A stretch of DNA of 62,229 nucleotides from contig SCQS01000077.1 of NCBI GenBank assembly GCA_004299705.1, positions 1 through 62,229 of the forward strand. Reading direction: 5' to 3'. Origin of the DNA: Rhodanobacteraceae bacterium (GTDB lineage Bacteria > Pseudomonadota > Gammaproteobacteria > Xanthomonadales > Rhodanobacteraceae). Positions 29,532-38,002 of the stretch are shown here, in pieces. The position numbers were made by a program, and so were the translations under genes. The notes beneath the pieces were generated by a model. The model had not been told where the DNA came from. It saw nothing but the letters and a program-made list of their open reading frames with translations, and did no database searches. Positions within the stretch are counted from its first letter, which is position 1, and every line of letters starts with the position of its first letter.

Positions 29532-31307
29532 TCAGCCGCCCGGCCCGGTGCGCTGCATAACCTGTACGTGCAACTCTGCAAGCTGCCTCGCATCGATCGG
29601 GCTGGGCGCGTCGGTCATCAGGTCCTGCGCGCTGGTGGTCTTGGGGAACGCGATCACGTCGCGGATCGCCTCGGTGCCGCCGATCAGCATCGCCAGTCGG
29701 TCGATGCCGAAGGCGATGCCGCCGTGCGGCGGCGCACCCATCTTCAGGGCATCCAGCAGGAAGCCGAACTTGGCGCGCGCCTCGGCCTCGCCGATGCCGA
29801 GCAGGCGGAACACCGCGCTCTGCATTTCGGGACGATGGATGCGGATCGAACCGCCGCCGATCTCGGCGCCATTCAGCACCATGTCGTAGCCGCGGCTGAC
29901 CGCGTGCGCGGGGTCGGCGCCGAGTGCTTCGGCATCATCGACTTTCGGCGCGGTGAACGGATGGTGCAACGCGACGTAGCGTTGTTCGGTTTCATCGTAT
30001 TCGAACATCGGGAAATCGGTGACCCACAATGGCTTCCAGCTTTGACTGACGAGCCCGCGATCCTGCGCCACCTTCAGTCGCAGCGCGCCCATGAAGGTGC
30101 TGACGGTCGTCCACTTGCCGGCGCCAATGAAGATCAGATCACCTTGCGCCATCTGTGCCGCAACGATCAGCCGACTCGCAACCGACTCGCCACCTTCATC
30201 ACCACTCAAATGCTTCAAGGCCGATGAAGTGATCATCCCGTCATGACCGTACTTAAGCCACACCAGACCTTTCGCACCGAACTTCGCGGCGTGCGCGGCG
30301 TAACCGTCCAGTTGTTTGCGCGACAAATCGGCGCCGCCCGGCACGCGCAGCGCGGCGACGCGGCCATCCGGATCATTCGCGGGGTCGGAAAACACCTTGA
30401 ACTCGATGTGCTTCACCGCGTCTGCAACATCGACCAATTCCGATTCGATGCGCAGGTCAGGTTTGTCCGAGCCGTAGCAGCGCATCGCTTCATGCCACGT
30501 CATGCGCGGGAACGGATCGGCCAGCTCGATGCCGCCGACCTCGCGGAACACCTCGCGGATCATCGCCTCGACGGTGTCCTGCACGTCGCGTTCCTCGACG
30601 AACGCAAACTCCATGTCGAGCTGGGTGAATTCGGGCTGGCGATCGGCGCGCAGGTCCTCGTCTCGGAAGCAGCGCGCGATCTGGTAGTAGCGGTCGAAGC
30701 CGGCGATCATCAAAAGCTGCTTGAACAACTGCGGCGACTGCGGCAGGGCATAGAACTGGCCAGCGTGCACGCGCGAAGGCACCAGGTAATCGCGCGCGCC
30801 TTCGGGTGTCGCCTTGGTCAGGATCGGCGTTTCGATGTCCTGGAAGCCGCGCGCATCCAGCCAGCGGCGCAGCGCCTGCACCAGCTTGATGCGGGTACGC
30901 ATCAGCTTCTGCATCTCGGGACGGCGCAGGTCGAGGTAGCGATACTTCAGTCGCATTTCCTCGTTGGGGTTTTCGTGCAGCGCGAACGGCAGGTCGCGCG
31001 CGGCGTTCAACAACTCGATGGATTCGGCGACGACTTCGTAATGGCCGGTCGGAATCTTCTCATTGATGTTCGAGCGCACCCGCACCGTGCCGATGACGCG
31101 CAGGCAATCCTCATAACCAACCTTCGACGCGACCTTGAACACTTGATCGTTGTCCGGATCGGCGACGATCTGCACGATGCCTTCATGATCGCGCAGGTCG
31201 ACGAACACCACGCCGCCGTGGTCGCGGCGCGCATCCGCCCACCCGCACAAGGTTACCCGCTGGCCGACTTCGGCTTGCCCGATCAGACCACAATAATGGC
31301 TGCGCAT
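29532..31307 (-). CDS. aspS: Aspartyl-tRNA synthetase
   Basis: Class II synthetase, 591 residues. An N-terminal OB-fold anticodon domain ([19 protein letters not shown]) is followed by the catalytic core with motif 2 ([20 protein letters not shown]), the bacterial GAD insertion and motif 3 ([16 protein letters not shown]). The ATG at 31307 (MRSHYCG) is preferred over 31325. Specificity for Asp alone or Asp/Asn cannot be told from the motifs. Confidence 0.97.
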   Translation of the reverse strand: MRSHYCGLIGQAEVGQRVTLCGWADARRDHGGVVFVDLRDHEGIVQIVADPDNDQVFKVASKVGYEDCLRVIGTVRVRSNINEKIPTGHYEVVAESIELLNAARDLPFALHENPNEEMRLKYRYLDLRRPEMQKLMRTRIKLVQALRRWLDARGFQDIETPILTKATPEGARDYLVPSRVHAGQFYALPQSPQLFKQLLMIAGFDRYYQIARCFRDEDLRADRQPEFTQLDMEFAFVEERDVQDTVEAMIREVFREVGGIELADPFPRMTWHEAMRCYGSDKPDLRIESELVDVADAVKHIEFKVFSDPANDPDGRVAALRVPGGADLSRKQLDGYAAHAAKFGAKGLVWLKYGHDGMITSSALKHLSGDEGGESVASRLIVAAQMAQGDLIFIGAGKWTTVSTFMGALRLKVAQDRGLVSQSWKPLWVTDFPMFEYDETEQRYVALHHPFTAPKVDDAEALGADPAHAVSRGYDMVLNGAEIGGGSIRIHRPEMQSAVFRLLGIGEAEARAKFGFLLDALKMGAPPHGGIAFGIDRLAMLIGGTEAIRDVIAFPKTTSAQDLMTDAPSPIDARQLAELHVQVMQRTGPGG

Positions 31308-31425
31308 AGCCAATACTCTCCGCATACCGGTCCCGCCGGCAAGGCAAACAGCGAATGCTAAGCGGGGCGCGGCCTACGCGCAATCAATCCCTGCAGCCCT
31401 ATAAGAGCAGAAGCAAAAAACACCA

Positions 31426-31488
31426 GACACGGATTTACGCGGATCAAAAACCTTATCCGTGTTCATCCGCGTCGATCCGTGTCAAGAA
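31426..31488. repeat. ACGGAT-type repeat, copy 2 (upstream of aspS)
   Basis: GACACGGATTTACGCGGATC, then CTTATCCGTG, TTCATCCGCG and TCGATCCGTGTC. The arms are GACACGGAT / ATCCGTGTC. It shares its ends and core with the copy at 29451-29519 and overlaps the 3' end of the GGDEF gene, supplying its last codons. Confidence 0.75.
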
Positions 31489-33290
31489 ACTCTTGATTGC
31501 GCGCGGCTCCGGAACAACACCTTGTCCGCGCGCCTCAGTGTTGATTCCAGTGGCTCGCCGGCTTCACGCACGGCCCAGCCCAGCGAGAATACCGCCGGCA
31601 TGCCGTCGCGCGAGGCCAGCGCCAACCGGTCGGCCAGCTCGTGCACGCCATTCGCGTTGGCCTGCGGCATCATCACCGCGAACTCGTCGCCCCCCATGCG
31701 CACCACTTCTGCATCCGTGCCGGCGTGGTTGACCAGCAGGCGCGCCAAATCGCGCAGCACTTCATCGCCGCGCGCGCGCCCCTCGCTGGCGTTCAATTGC
31801 CGGAAATAATCCACGTCGACCAGCACGCAACCCCAGGACTGGTCGGCGGTAGCCTGCAAGGCAAAGGCGTCGAGGTAGCGCCGCGTGTGGCATCCGGTCA
31901 GCGGGTCGCGCCGGTTCTGGTCGCGGATGCGCAGCTCGTAACGATGCCGCAGGGTCACGTCCTGCGCGGAAACCAGCACGTAGGGCACGGGTTCGGCATC
32001 GGGGTAGCAGACGAAATGATATTGCCAGACCCGTTCCTCGCCACCACGGAACTTGACGTGCAGCAAGCCCGCGTCGCGCGGCAGGCTGCGGATGCGGTCG
32101 AGGTAATCCTTCCACTCGTCCTGTGCGCCCTCCACCAGGAAGTCGGACAACAGGCGGCCGGGCATGCCCTCGTGCTCGTAGCCCAGTGCATCGGCCATCG
32201 CGTCGTTGACCCGCAGCAGGCGGCCATCGAGATCATGCATCCAGACCATCGACAGGCCGGATTCGAGCAGTTCGTCGAAGCGCGCTTCGGATTCCTGCAG
32301 CGCATCGCGTGCGGCCTGTTCGACCGACACGTCGCGCACCAGCATCAGGTGTTTCGGCGTCGCCTCGTGCGGCAGGTTGCCCATGTCGGTGAGCACATCG
32401 AACACCTCGCCGTTGGCCCGACGATGCTTCCAGGTCACGCTGCCGGGCGGCAGGGCACGGCCTTCCCTGCGCAGGTAGGCGCGCAGACGTTCGGTTTCTT
32501 CCGGCGCGAACAGATCCGGCAAGTGCAGGTGCAGCAGTCGCTCGCGGTCGTAGCCGTAACAGCGCAGGGCCGCCGGATTGGCCCCGGTTATCTGCAGGTT
32601 GCTGCTCGCAAACGCAACCACCGGCAGCGGATTCAGGTCGAACCACACCCGCGCCTCGTCGCTGTGCCGACGGGTGAGTTTCTGCAATTCGAGTTCGTCG
32701 GTGATGTCGTGCGCCACACCGACCAGCCCGACGATGCGCCCGCGGGTGTCATGCAGCGGATATTTGCCCACCAGGAAGGCGCGCTCGCCTTCGGCGGTCT
32801 GCTGCGATTCGCGGAACAGGGTCGGCAGGTCGCGTTCAAGGCAAACTTGGTCGTTCTCCTCGAAGGCCAGCGCCACCGAGCCCGGATCGAGTTCGCTGTC
32901 ACGGCGCCCCAGGATGTCCGCGGGGCCGCGTCCGACCAGCGCCGCGGTTTCTTCGTTGGCGAACCGGTAACGGTGCGCGGTGTCCTTGACGAACACCGGG
33001 GCGTTGCTGCGTTCGCACAGCACACTGGCCAGCTCGGTCATCCGGCGCAGGCTCGACAAGACCCGGATCATCACGTAACCGGTCAGCGCGAGCGCGATCC
33101 AGCCCGCCAGCGACAATCCCCAGGTAAACGTCGCGCCACTGAAATCATCGCTGCGGGTGGCCGCGACGATGGCCAGGATGACCGCGGGCACCACCAGCAG
33201 GGCAATACCCGCCCAGCCGGCCCAACGCAACGACGCGCGTGCCCCGGGTATCGCATCGAGGATGCCAAATTGTCGCGGGGCCTTGGCCAC
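31482..33290 (-). CDS. Membrane PAS-GGDEF diguanylate cyclase
   Basis: 602 residues. Two N-terminal membrane helices (WAGIALLVVPAVILAIVAA; LAGWIALALTGYVMI), three PAS domains (about 85-195, 205-330, 335-455), then a GGDEF domain. The active-site loop is intact (RMGGDEF, GGDEF at 533-537), as are NRRDPLTGCHTRRYLD and DVDYFRQLN. No RxxD precedes the GGDEF, so product inhibition through the I-site is probably absent. It should make cyclic di-GMP in response to redox or small ligands. Confidence 0.9.
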   Translation of the reverse strand: MAKAPRQFGILDAIPGARASLRWAGWAGIALLVVPAVILAIVAATRSDDFSGATFTWGLSLAGWIALALTGYVMIRVLSSLRRMTELASVLCERSNAPVFVKDTAHRYRFANEETAALVGRGPADILGRRDSELDPGSVALAFEENDQVCLERDLPTLFRESQQTAEGERAFLVGKYPLHDTRGRIVGLVGVAHDITDELELQKLTRRHSDEARVWFDLNPLPVVAFASSNLQITGANPAALRCYGYDRERLLHLHLPDLFAPEETERLRAYLRREGRALPPGSVTWKHRRANGEVFDVLTDMGNLPHEATPKHLMLVRDVSVEQAARDALQESEARFDELLESGLSMVWMHDLDGRLLRVNDAMADALGYEHEGMPGRLLSDFLVEGAQDEWKDYLDRIRSLPRDAGLLHVKFRGGEERVWQYHFVCYPDAEPVPYVLVSAQDVTLRHRYELRIRDQNRRDPLTGCHTRRYLDAFALQATADQSWGCVLVDVDYFRQLNASEGRARGDEVLRDLARLLVNHAGTDAEVVRMGGDEFAVMMPQANANGVHELADRLALASRDGMPAVFSLGWAVREAGEPLESTLRRADKVLFRSRAQSRVS

Positions 33291-33442
33291 GGTGCCTTCC
33301 TGACGGTTCGTCGCACCGCCAACGCGGTGTCGGATGCATCAGGTGCAAGAGCCGTGCTCACGCGTGCCAAGACCGCCCTGGCGAAACACTTGTTGACGCG
33401 GCGCTCCGTAGAATGTTGACGCGTGTCACAAAGGACGCCATT

Positions 33443-33565
33443 ACCCCCTTCCGTGGAAGGGGGTCGGCGCGCAGCGCCGGGGGGATGCGGCCACACGCCG
33501 GGATGAGGCCTCGCGGTTTCTGCGAAGCCATCCCCTCGTTCCCTTCGTTCCGAAGGGGAGGAAAA
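33443..33565. repeat. Dispersed intergenic repeat, copy B (rocF-GGDEF gap)
   Basis: Starts with the hairpin CCCCCTTCC-GT-GGAAGGGGG, then TCGGCGCGCAGCGCCGGGGGG, a divergent middle, CCATCCCCTCGTTCCCTTCG and CGAAGGGGAGG. It is related to copy A at 27946-28050. It lies between the divergently placed ends of rocF and the GGDEF gene. Confidence 0.8.
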
Positions 33566-33592
33566 GCCGATGGCATTGGCTGCGGCTTGGCT

Positions 33593-34516
33593 TCAGGCCC
33601 GCATCAAGGTGGATTTGCCGAACAGGCTCTCGACCAGATCCACCACCAACTCGGCGGTGCGGTTGTGCTCGTCCAACGCCGGGTTCAGCTCCATGATGTC
33701 CAGCGAGTCCGCGTGCCCGCTGTCGGCAATCATCTCCATGCACAACTGCGCCTCGCGGTAACCCGGGCCGCCCGGCACCGTGGTCCCGACCGCCGGGGCA
33801 ATCGAGGGATCCAGGAAATCCACGTCGAAGCTGACGTGCAGATGCGAATTCCCGTCCAGTCCATCCAGTGCCTGTTCCATCGCCCGCCGCATGCCGTGCT
33901 CGTCGATGTAACGCATGTCGTAGATTTCCAGGCCGACGTCGTGCACCAGGCGCTTTTCCGCGGGGTCGACCGAGCGGATCCCGATCTGGCGCACCGCGTC
34001 GGCGGCGATCGCCGGCACCGCACCGCTCAGGGATGTCAATTCCTGCGGACCATGGCCGCACAGGCAAGCAACCGGCATCCCGTGGATGTTGCCAGACGGG
34101 CTGATTTCGGCGGTGTTGAAATCGGCGTGCGCATCCAGCCAGAACACCCGCAGCTTGCGACCCCGAGCGCGGCAATGACGCGCCACCGCGCTGATCGAAC
34201 CGATGCCGAGGCAGTGGTCGCCACCCATCAGGATCGGCATGCGACCGGCTTCGAGTTCGGCCAGTTCCGCTTCCATCAACACGCGGTTCCACGCGACGAC
34301 TTCTGCAAGGTGGCGATAGCCGTCATGCGGCGGCTGCCATGGGTTCAAGGGGCCAGCAAGGTTGCCGCGATCGACCACGTCCAGTCCGCGCGCTGCCAGC
34401 GCCTGCGGCAGGCCCGCCACGCGCAGGGCCTCGGGGCCCATCGATGCACCGCGCGTACCCGCGCCGATGTCGGTCGGCGCCCCAATCAGGGAAACCGGTT
34501 TCGCCTTGTTCGCCAC
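33593..34516 (-). CDS. rocF: Arginase
   Basis: Hydrolyses arginine to ornithine and urea using a binuclear Mn2+ centre. 307 residues. Metal ligands are in GGDHCLGIGS (H101), WLDAHADFN (D128, H130, D132) and SFDVDFLDP. ALRVAGLPQAL and the C-terminal DIMELNPALDEHNRTAEL match true arginases rather than agmatinases. No arginine transporter or ornithine gene lies beside it. Confidence 0.93.
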   Translation of the reverse strand: MANKAKPVSLIGAPTDIGAGTRGASMGPEALRVAGLPQALAARGLDVVDRGNLAGPLNPWQPPHDGYRHLAEVVAWNRVLMEAELAELEAGRMPILMGGDHCLGIGSISAVARHCRARGRKLRVFWLDAHADFNTAEISPSGNIHGMPVACLCGHGPQELTSLSGAVPAIAADAVRQIGIRSVDPAEKRLVHDVGLEIYDMRYIDEHGMRRAMEQALDGLDGNSHLHVSFDVDFLDPSIAPAVGTTVPGGPGYREAQLCMEMIADSGHADSLDIMELNPALDEHNRTAELVVDLVESLFGKSTLMRA

Positions 34517-34601
34517 GCGTCGTCACCTCTGCCTGTGGTCACAAACCACAAGGATAGTCGCCCGGCGCACGTACGGCCAACGCATGTTGCAGCGTGAAAG
34601 C

Positions 34602-34703
34602 TCACGCAGCGGCGATCGCGGCATCCAGCAGGGATGCAAGACGCGTGAAACATCACGCAGCGGCGATCGCCGCATCCAGCAGGGTTGCAAGACGCGTGAC
34701 CAG
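34602..34703. repeat. Tandem duplication of the last 17 codons of the Hpt gene
   Basis: Two adjacent 51-base copies (34602-34652 and 34653-34703) differ at about five positions. The right copy is the end of the Hpt reading frame including its TGA; the left copy lies beyond that stop. Read in the same frame it encodes TRLASLLDAAIAAA and another TGA, a near-exact duplicate of the tail. Confidence 0.9.
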
Positions 34704-34997
34704 TGGCTCGACCAACCCGCGTTCGCGGCACGGCGCGCGGCCGGAAAGCTTTTTGTCGAGATCGCGTCCCGCCTCGCCCAACGCATCGAGCCCGTAACAC
34801 GGCGCCGAACCCGACAGCTTGTGCGCCACGTCGCGCAAGCCCAGCCAGGGAGCTTCGTCGCCATGGTCGGCACAACCGCGCCACGCATTTTCAAGCAACG
34901 CGCGTCGCTCTGGCAGGCCCTTGACGAAATGCACGCGCAACGCCTCGATCTGCGCCTGAAACGCGGCGTCCGTGAAATCCACGTCCTTCGCCATCAT
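34653..34997 (-). CDS. Hpt-domain phosphotransfer protein
   Basis: A 114-residue stand-alone histidine phosphotransfer domain. The phospho-accepting His is H59 in AHKLSGSAPCYGL (HKLSGSA pattern). Helices around it form the expected four-helix bundle. There is no kinase nearby, so its partner is elsewhere; the PAS-GGDEF protein 1.4 kb away is not a histidine kinase. The C-terminal 17 codons are duplicated after the stop. Confidence 0.82.
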   Translation of the reverse strand: MMAKDVDFTDAAFQAQIEALRVHFVKGLPERRALLENAWRGCADHGDEAPWLGLRDVAHKLSGSAPCYGLDALGEAGRDLDKKLSGRAPCRERGLVEPLVTRLATLLDAAIAAA

Positions 34998-35020
34998 GCG
35001 TCTGGCCTCCGCATTCGAAC

Positions 35021-35066
35021 TGGTGCCGACAGTCTGACTCGAACAGATGACCTACCGCTTACAAGG
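35021..35066 (-). other. 3' half of tRNA-Thr(TGT): probable island attachment site
   Basis: The minus strand reads CTTGTAAG (anticodon TGT), a variable region, the T-arm CTGTTCGAGTCAG and an acceptor half TGTCGGC followed by CCA. No acceptable D-arm or 5' acceptor exists upstream, so this is a fragment, not a gene. It lies 112 bases from a tyrosine recombinase. Integration into a tRNA 3' end leaves exactly such a fragment at one border and a rebuilt tRNA at the other. Confidence 0.8.
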
Positions 35067-35177
35067 CGCTCAATCGGCCGCCTCGGCACCATTGTAATTG
35101 TTTGATTCTGCTCTAATACGCAAGAATGACGTCATGCGGTAAACTGGATTTGTCACCCATCTGTCACCCGAATCCTG

Positions 35178-36233
35178 ATGGCCACTATACGCAAGCGCAA
35201 AGGCAAGTGCGGCGACAGCTTCCAAGCCATCGTAAAGCGCCGCGGCTTCCCGCTCACCAGCCAGACGTTCGAACACAGGTCCGACGCACTCATCTGGGCA
35301 CGCCAGATCGAAACGGAAATCGATCGTGGTCAATACCTGCCGCGTACCGTATCCGAAGGGATTCTGCTCCGCGATCTGATCGAGCGCTACCGCCGCGACG
35401 TTCTGCCCGCCAAACGTGGCAAACATTTTGCGCCGGCGCTGCGACTGCTCGACGATCGCTTCGGCAGGTATGCGGTATCGGCGCTCAGTTCCCGCCGCAT
35501 CGCGGAGTTTCGCGATCAGCGGCTGCGTTCTGGCCACGCTGCCTCAACCGTACGCAAGGAACTAAATCTTCTCAGCCGAATCCTCGACTTGGCGATGCGT
35601 GAATGGGACGTGGTGCTTCCGGCAAACCCTTGCAAGGCTGTGGCGCGTCCACCCGAGCGCAATGCCCGCACCCGACGCCTGCGTGCGCACGAAGAAGACT
35701 ACCTGCTGACCAAGGCACGCCCGGAAGTTGCGCAAATTGTGCGGATGGCACTGGAGACCAGCGCGCGGCTGGGGGAACTGTTGTCACTCGAATGGGCCGA
35801 CGTCGACACCGACACACGCGTCGCCTATACCTACGGCGTCAACAGGCAAGGCACCAAGAACGGGACGCCTCTGCGCGCCATTCCACTGTCGTTGAAAGCG
35901 ATCGAGCTTCTCCAATCGCTGCCGCACACAGACCGACGCGTCTTCCCTACCTGGTCCGCATCGGACAGCTTCAACAAGGCGTGGCGCACGGCCATCGCCG
36001 ATGCCACGCAAGCCTATGCAAAGGACTGCAAGAAAAATGGCAGCAAGCCGGACCCGGCCTTTCTCACCGATCTCGTGTTCCATGACCTCAGGCACGAGGG
36101 CACTTCCCGCCTGTTCGAGAAGCGGAAGCTAGACAGCATGGAAATCGCGATGATCACGGGGCACAAGAGCCTGGCGATGTTGAAGCGGTACACGCACCTC
36201 CGCGCGTCGGAGCTCGCGAAGCAGCTCGACTGA
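35178..36233 (+). CDS. Tyrosine recombinase / integrase
   Basis: 351 residues, complete. An N-terminal DNA-binding part, a SAM-like core-binding domain (about 60-150) and the catalytic domain with the full set of residues: R197 (ARLGELLSLEW), H302 and R305 (FHDLRHEG), H329 (ITGHKSLAML) and nucleophile Y338 (KRYTHL). It should catalyse island excision and integration at tRNA-Thr. No excisionase gene is visible beside it. Confidence 0.93.
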   Translation: MATIRKRKGKCGDSFQAIVKRRGFPLTSQTFEHRSDALIWARQIETEIDRGQYLPRTVSEGILLRDLIERYRRDVLPAKRGKHFAPALRLLDDRFGRYAVSALSSRRIAEFRDQRLRSGHAASTVRKELNLLSRILDLAMREWDVVLPANPCKAVARPPERNARTRRLRAHEEDYLLTKARPEVAQIVRMALETSARLGELLSLEWADVDTDTRVAYTYGVNRQGTKNGTPLRAIPLSLKAIELLQSLPHTDRRVFPTWSASDSFNKAWRTAIADATQAYAKDCKKNGSKPDPAFLTDLVFHDLRHEGTSRLFEKRKLDSMEIAMITGHKSLAMLKRYTHLRASELAKQLD

Positions 36234-36694
36234 AGCAGCCCCTCGCTCGGGTTCCGGTAGCCCCACAAAAAAGGCCGGCGAGCGCACCGCAGTACGCCCG
36301 CCGGCAACGCAGATGACACAACCAGTAGGCCGAAGCCCACTGGCTGCCGTAAGGCGTCGAAGCCAAAAAGGCAACGGTTGCGCACGGTTACCACGGCGGA
36401 AGCGCCTGTGGAGAATGCTGTATATAATTGTTTTATATACAGTTTTCTCTAGTTAAATTTGTTCATCTCGCCGCGTAACCGGGTTACAGGCCCAATCCAC
36501 GTGGTTACATCACGCAACCCACAAGGTTCTCACCTTCTCATGAGGACTCGCGCACCACTGGGAAATCAAGGCGCCCAAAAATTCCGAAAGCCAAAATTTG
36601 GCGGAGGCTGCAACGGCAGCTCAGATGGCCCTTACCAACGCGGGCACCGGCGAAATCTGCACGAGCAAGGGGACCAACGCGGAACCGGATCGGG
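36234..36694. other. 461-bp AT-rich gap after the integrase
   Basis: A G+C-rich stem just after the integrase (GCCGGCGAGCG ... CGCCCGCCGGC) may be its terminator. At 36418-36442 an AT-rich inverted repeat CTGTATATA-N7-TATATACAG stands out from the GC-rich surroundings and looks like an operator. GTAACC-G-GGTTAC (about 36475) and GCCAAAATTTGGC (about 36590) are short palindromes. No gene is seen. Confidence 0.45.
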
Positions 36695-37201
36695 CTATGC
36701 GCAGTACGCCAGCAATCGCTTCAGCGTTTTTGCGTTGCGCTGGCCTTGGTCGCCATAGTTGTTGTTGAAAATCGCCTGCACCAGCTCGACCTTTTCGGCA
36801 AGCTGATCGATCTTGTCAGCAAGCTTCGCGAGCTCTGTGTCCGGGTAGTCGTAGCTGAAACGGTCGGACGCAGCGGTTGTGCCCCTCACGTTCCACGTCT
36901 CGGCATTGCGGCCGTGCAGGCGAACGATCGCAAGCTTTGGGCTTGCTGCTTCCCAGACCTGCGGCACGCTGTTCTTAAAGCCCTGCGGCGCATCCACGAC
37001 CACGTGCGCGAAGCCGTGCTGACGCTCGAAAGCCAAGGTCGCCTCCCGGTTGGTCTCATCGAACCAGGACTGCTGGCGAAACTCGGTGGCCAGATGGTAG
37101 CCGCGCAAGCCCCCGGCGCACTCCTCAATATGGGCAAACGTCTTGGGGCTGGGCGTCACCCACGGCGGGAACTGGAAGTGCACGCAGGTGAGCTTGTCGG
37201 C
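36695..37201 (-). pseudogene. DUF72 (YecE-like) protein, 5'-truncated
   Basis: The C-terminal two-thirds of a DUF72 TIM-barrel protein: LTCVHFQFPPW, LATEFRQQSWFD, FAHVVVDAPQGF and the C-terminal FNNNYGDQGQRNAKTLKRLL. Normal length is about 240-300 residues; only about 165 remain. The frame runs without a start into the end of an IS21-type remnant at 37202, which evidently cut it. Confidence 0.85.
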
Positions 37202-37577
37202 TGTTGCCGCCGACCGAAAATTGACCCACTTTTGAGGGTTGTGCCGATCGAAAGCTGACCCGGGTGTTCAACCTAACCTGCTGCGTTTGGCGCGGTGGGG
37301 ATTGAAGAGGTGATCACCATGTTCATGGTCAGCAAGGTCAGGCGGATGCATTTCCGCGATGCGATGTCGGTGCGGGAGATCGTGCGGCGGACGGGGTTGT
37401 CGCGCAACACGGTCAGGACCTGGCTGCGGGCGCCGGCGGAGAAGGAGCCGCGCTATCGGCGAACGGTTCAGGCGGGGAAGCTGACGCCGTTCCACGCTGC
37501 GTTGGGGCGGGCGCTGAAGGCCGATGCGCTGCTGTCGAGGAAGGAACGCCACACGGGCTTGGCGTTGTACCGCGCGC
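37202..37577 (+). mobile_element. IS21-family remnant with the start of istA
   Basis: The left end TGTTGCCGCCGACCGAAAAT is typical of IS21-type elements. An istA frame begins at 37319 or just upstream (MFMVSKVRRMHFRDAMSVRE) and shows the helix-turn-helix REIVRRTGLSRNTVRTWLR and the KLTPFHAALGRALKADALL segment. Similarity stops after about 95 residues; the catalytic DDE domain and istB are missing. The remnant joins directly to the promoter region of the cupredoxin gene. Confidence 0.82.
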
Positions 37578-37595
37578 CACATGCTGCTTGCATTC

Positions 37596-37620
37596 GCAAA
37601 TACGAACGATTAGCATTCGC
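37596..37620. promoter_or_regulatory. Possible Fur box before the iron uptake genes
   Basis: GCAAATACGAACGATTAGCATTCGC is given here in two parts (GCAAATACGAACG, ATTAGCATTCGC). It resembles a degenerate 19-bp Fur palindrome with partly symmetric arms. It lies 39 bases before a cupredoxin/FTR1 operon, a usual Fur target. Only about half of the symmetric positions match, so this is a suggestion. Confidence 0.35.
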
Positions 37621-37658
37621 AACCCATGACCCCCCATGGCATTGCAAGGAGTTGGCGT

Positions 37659-37997
37659 ATGACCCGCAAACACTGGGCCGTTGGCTTGACGTTGCTTGGA
37701 CTGCTGGCCGGGCCAACCGCTCAAGCCGGCGACATGCCCGAATACGAACTGGTGATCCGGAACCAGCAGTTCGTTCCGTCCACGCTGAAGGCGCCGGCCA
37801 ATACCAAGTTCAAAGTCCGGGTGACCAACGAGGATCGTACGCCGGCCGAGTTCGAGAGCAGCGACTTCAACCGCGAAAAGATCGTCACGCCCGGCAACAC
37901 CGTGACGGTCTTCATCGGCCCGTTGGACAAGGGCCAATACCGGTTCTTCGATGACTTTCACCAGGACACCGCCCGCGGCGTCCTGATCGTGGAGTGA
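37659..37997 (+). CDS. Periplasmic cupredoxin-like protein of an iron uptake system
   Basis: 112 residues with a cleavable signal (AVGLTLLGLLAGPTAQA) and a cupredoxin-like beta-sandwich (YELVIRNQQFVPSTLKAP, NTKFKVRVTNEDRTPAEF). It resembles the cupredoxin domain of EfeO-type proteins that partner FTR1 permeases. It lacks a plain Cys-x-x-x-x-His-x-x-x-x-Met copper site. AAGGAG precedes the ATG. Its stop overlaps the FTR1 gene region, so the pair is one operon. Confidence 0.82.
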   Translation: MTRKHWAVGLTLLGLLAGPTAQAGDMPEYELVIRNQQFVPSTLKAPANTKFKVRVTNEDRTPAEFESSDFNREKIVTPGNTVTVFIGPLDKGQYRFFDDFHQDTARGVLIVE

Positions 37998-38002
37998 CGC
38001 AC

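Noticed and set aside
35021-35090. Complete tRNA-Thr gene
   Set aside because: The 5' half does not form a D-arm and only five acceptor pairs can be drawn; it is a 3' fragment.
36418-36442. LexA/SOS box
   Set aside because: The CTGT and ACAG ends are 17 bases apart; a LexA site needs eight.
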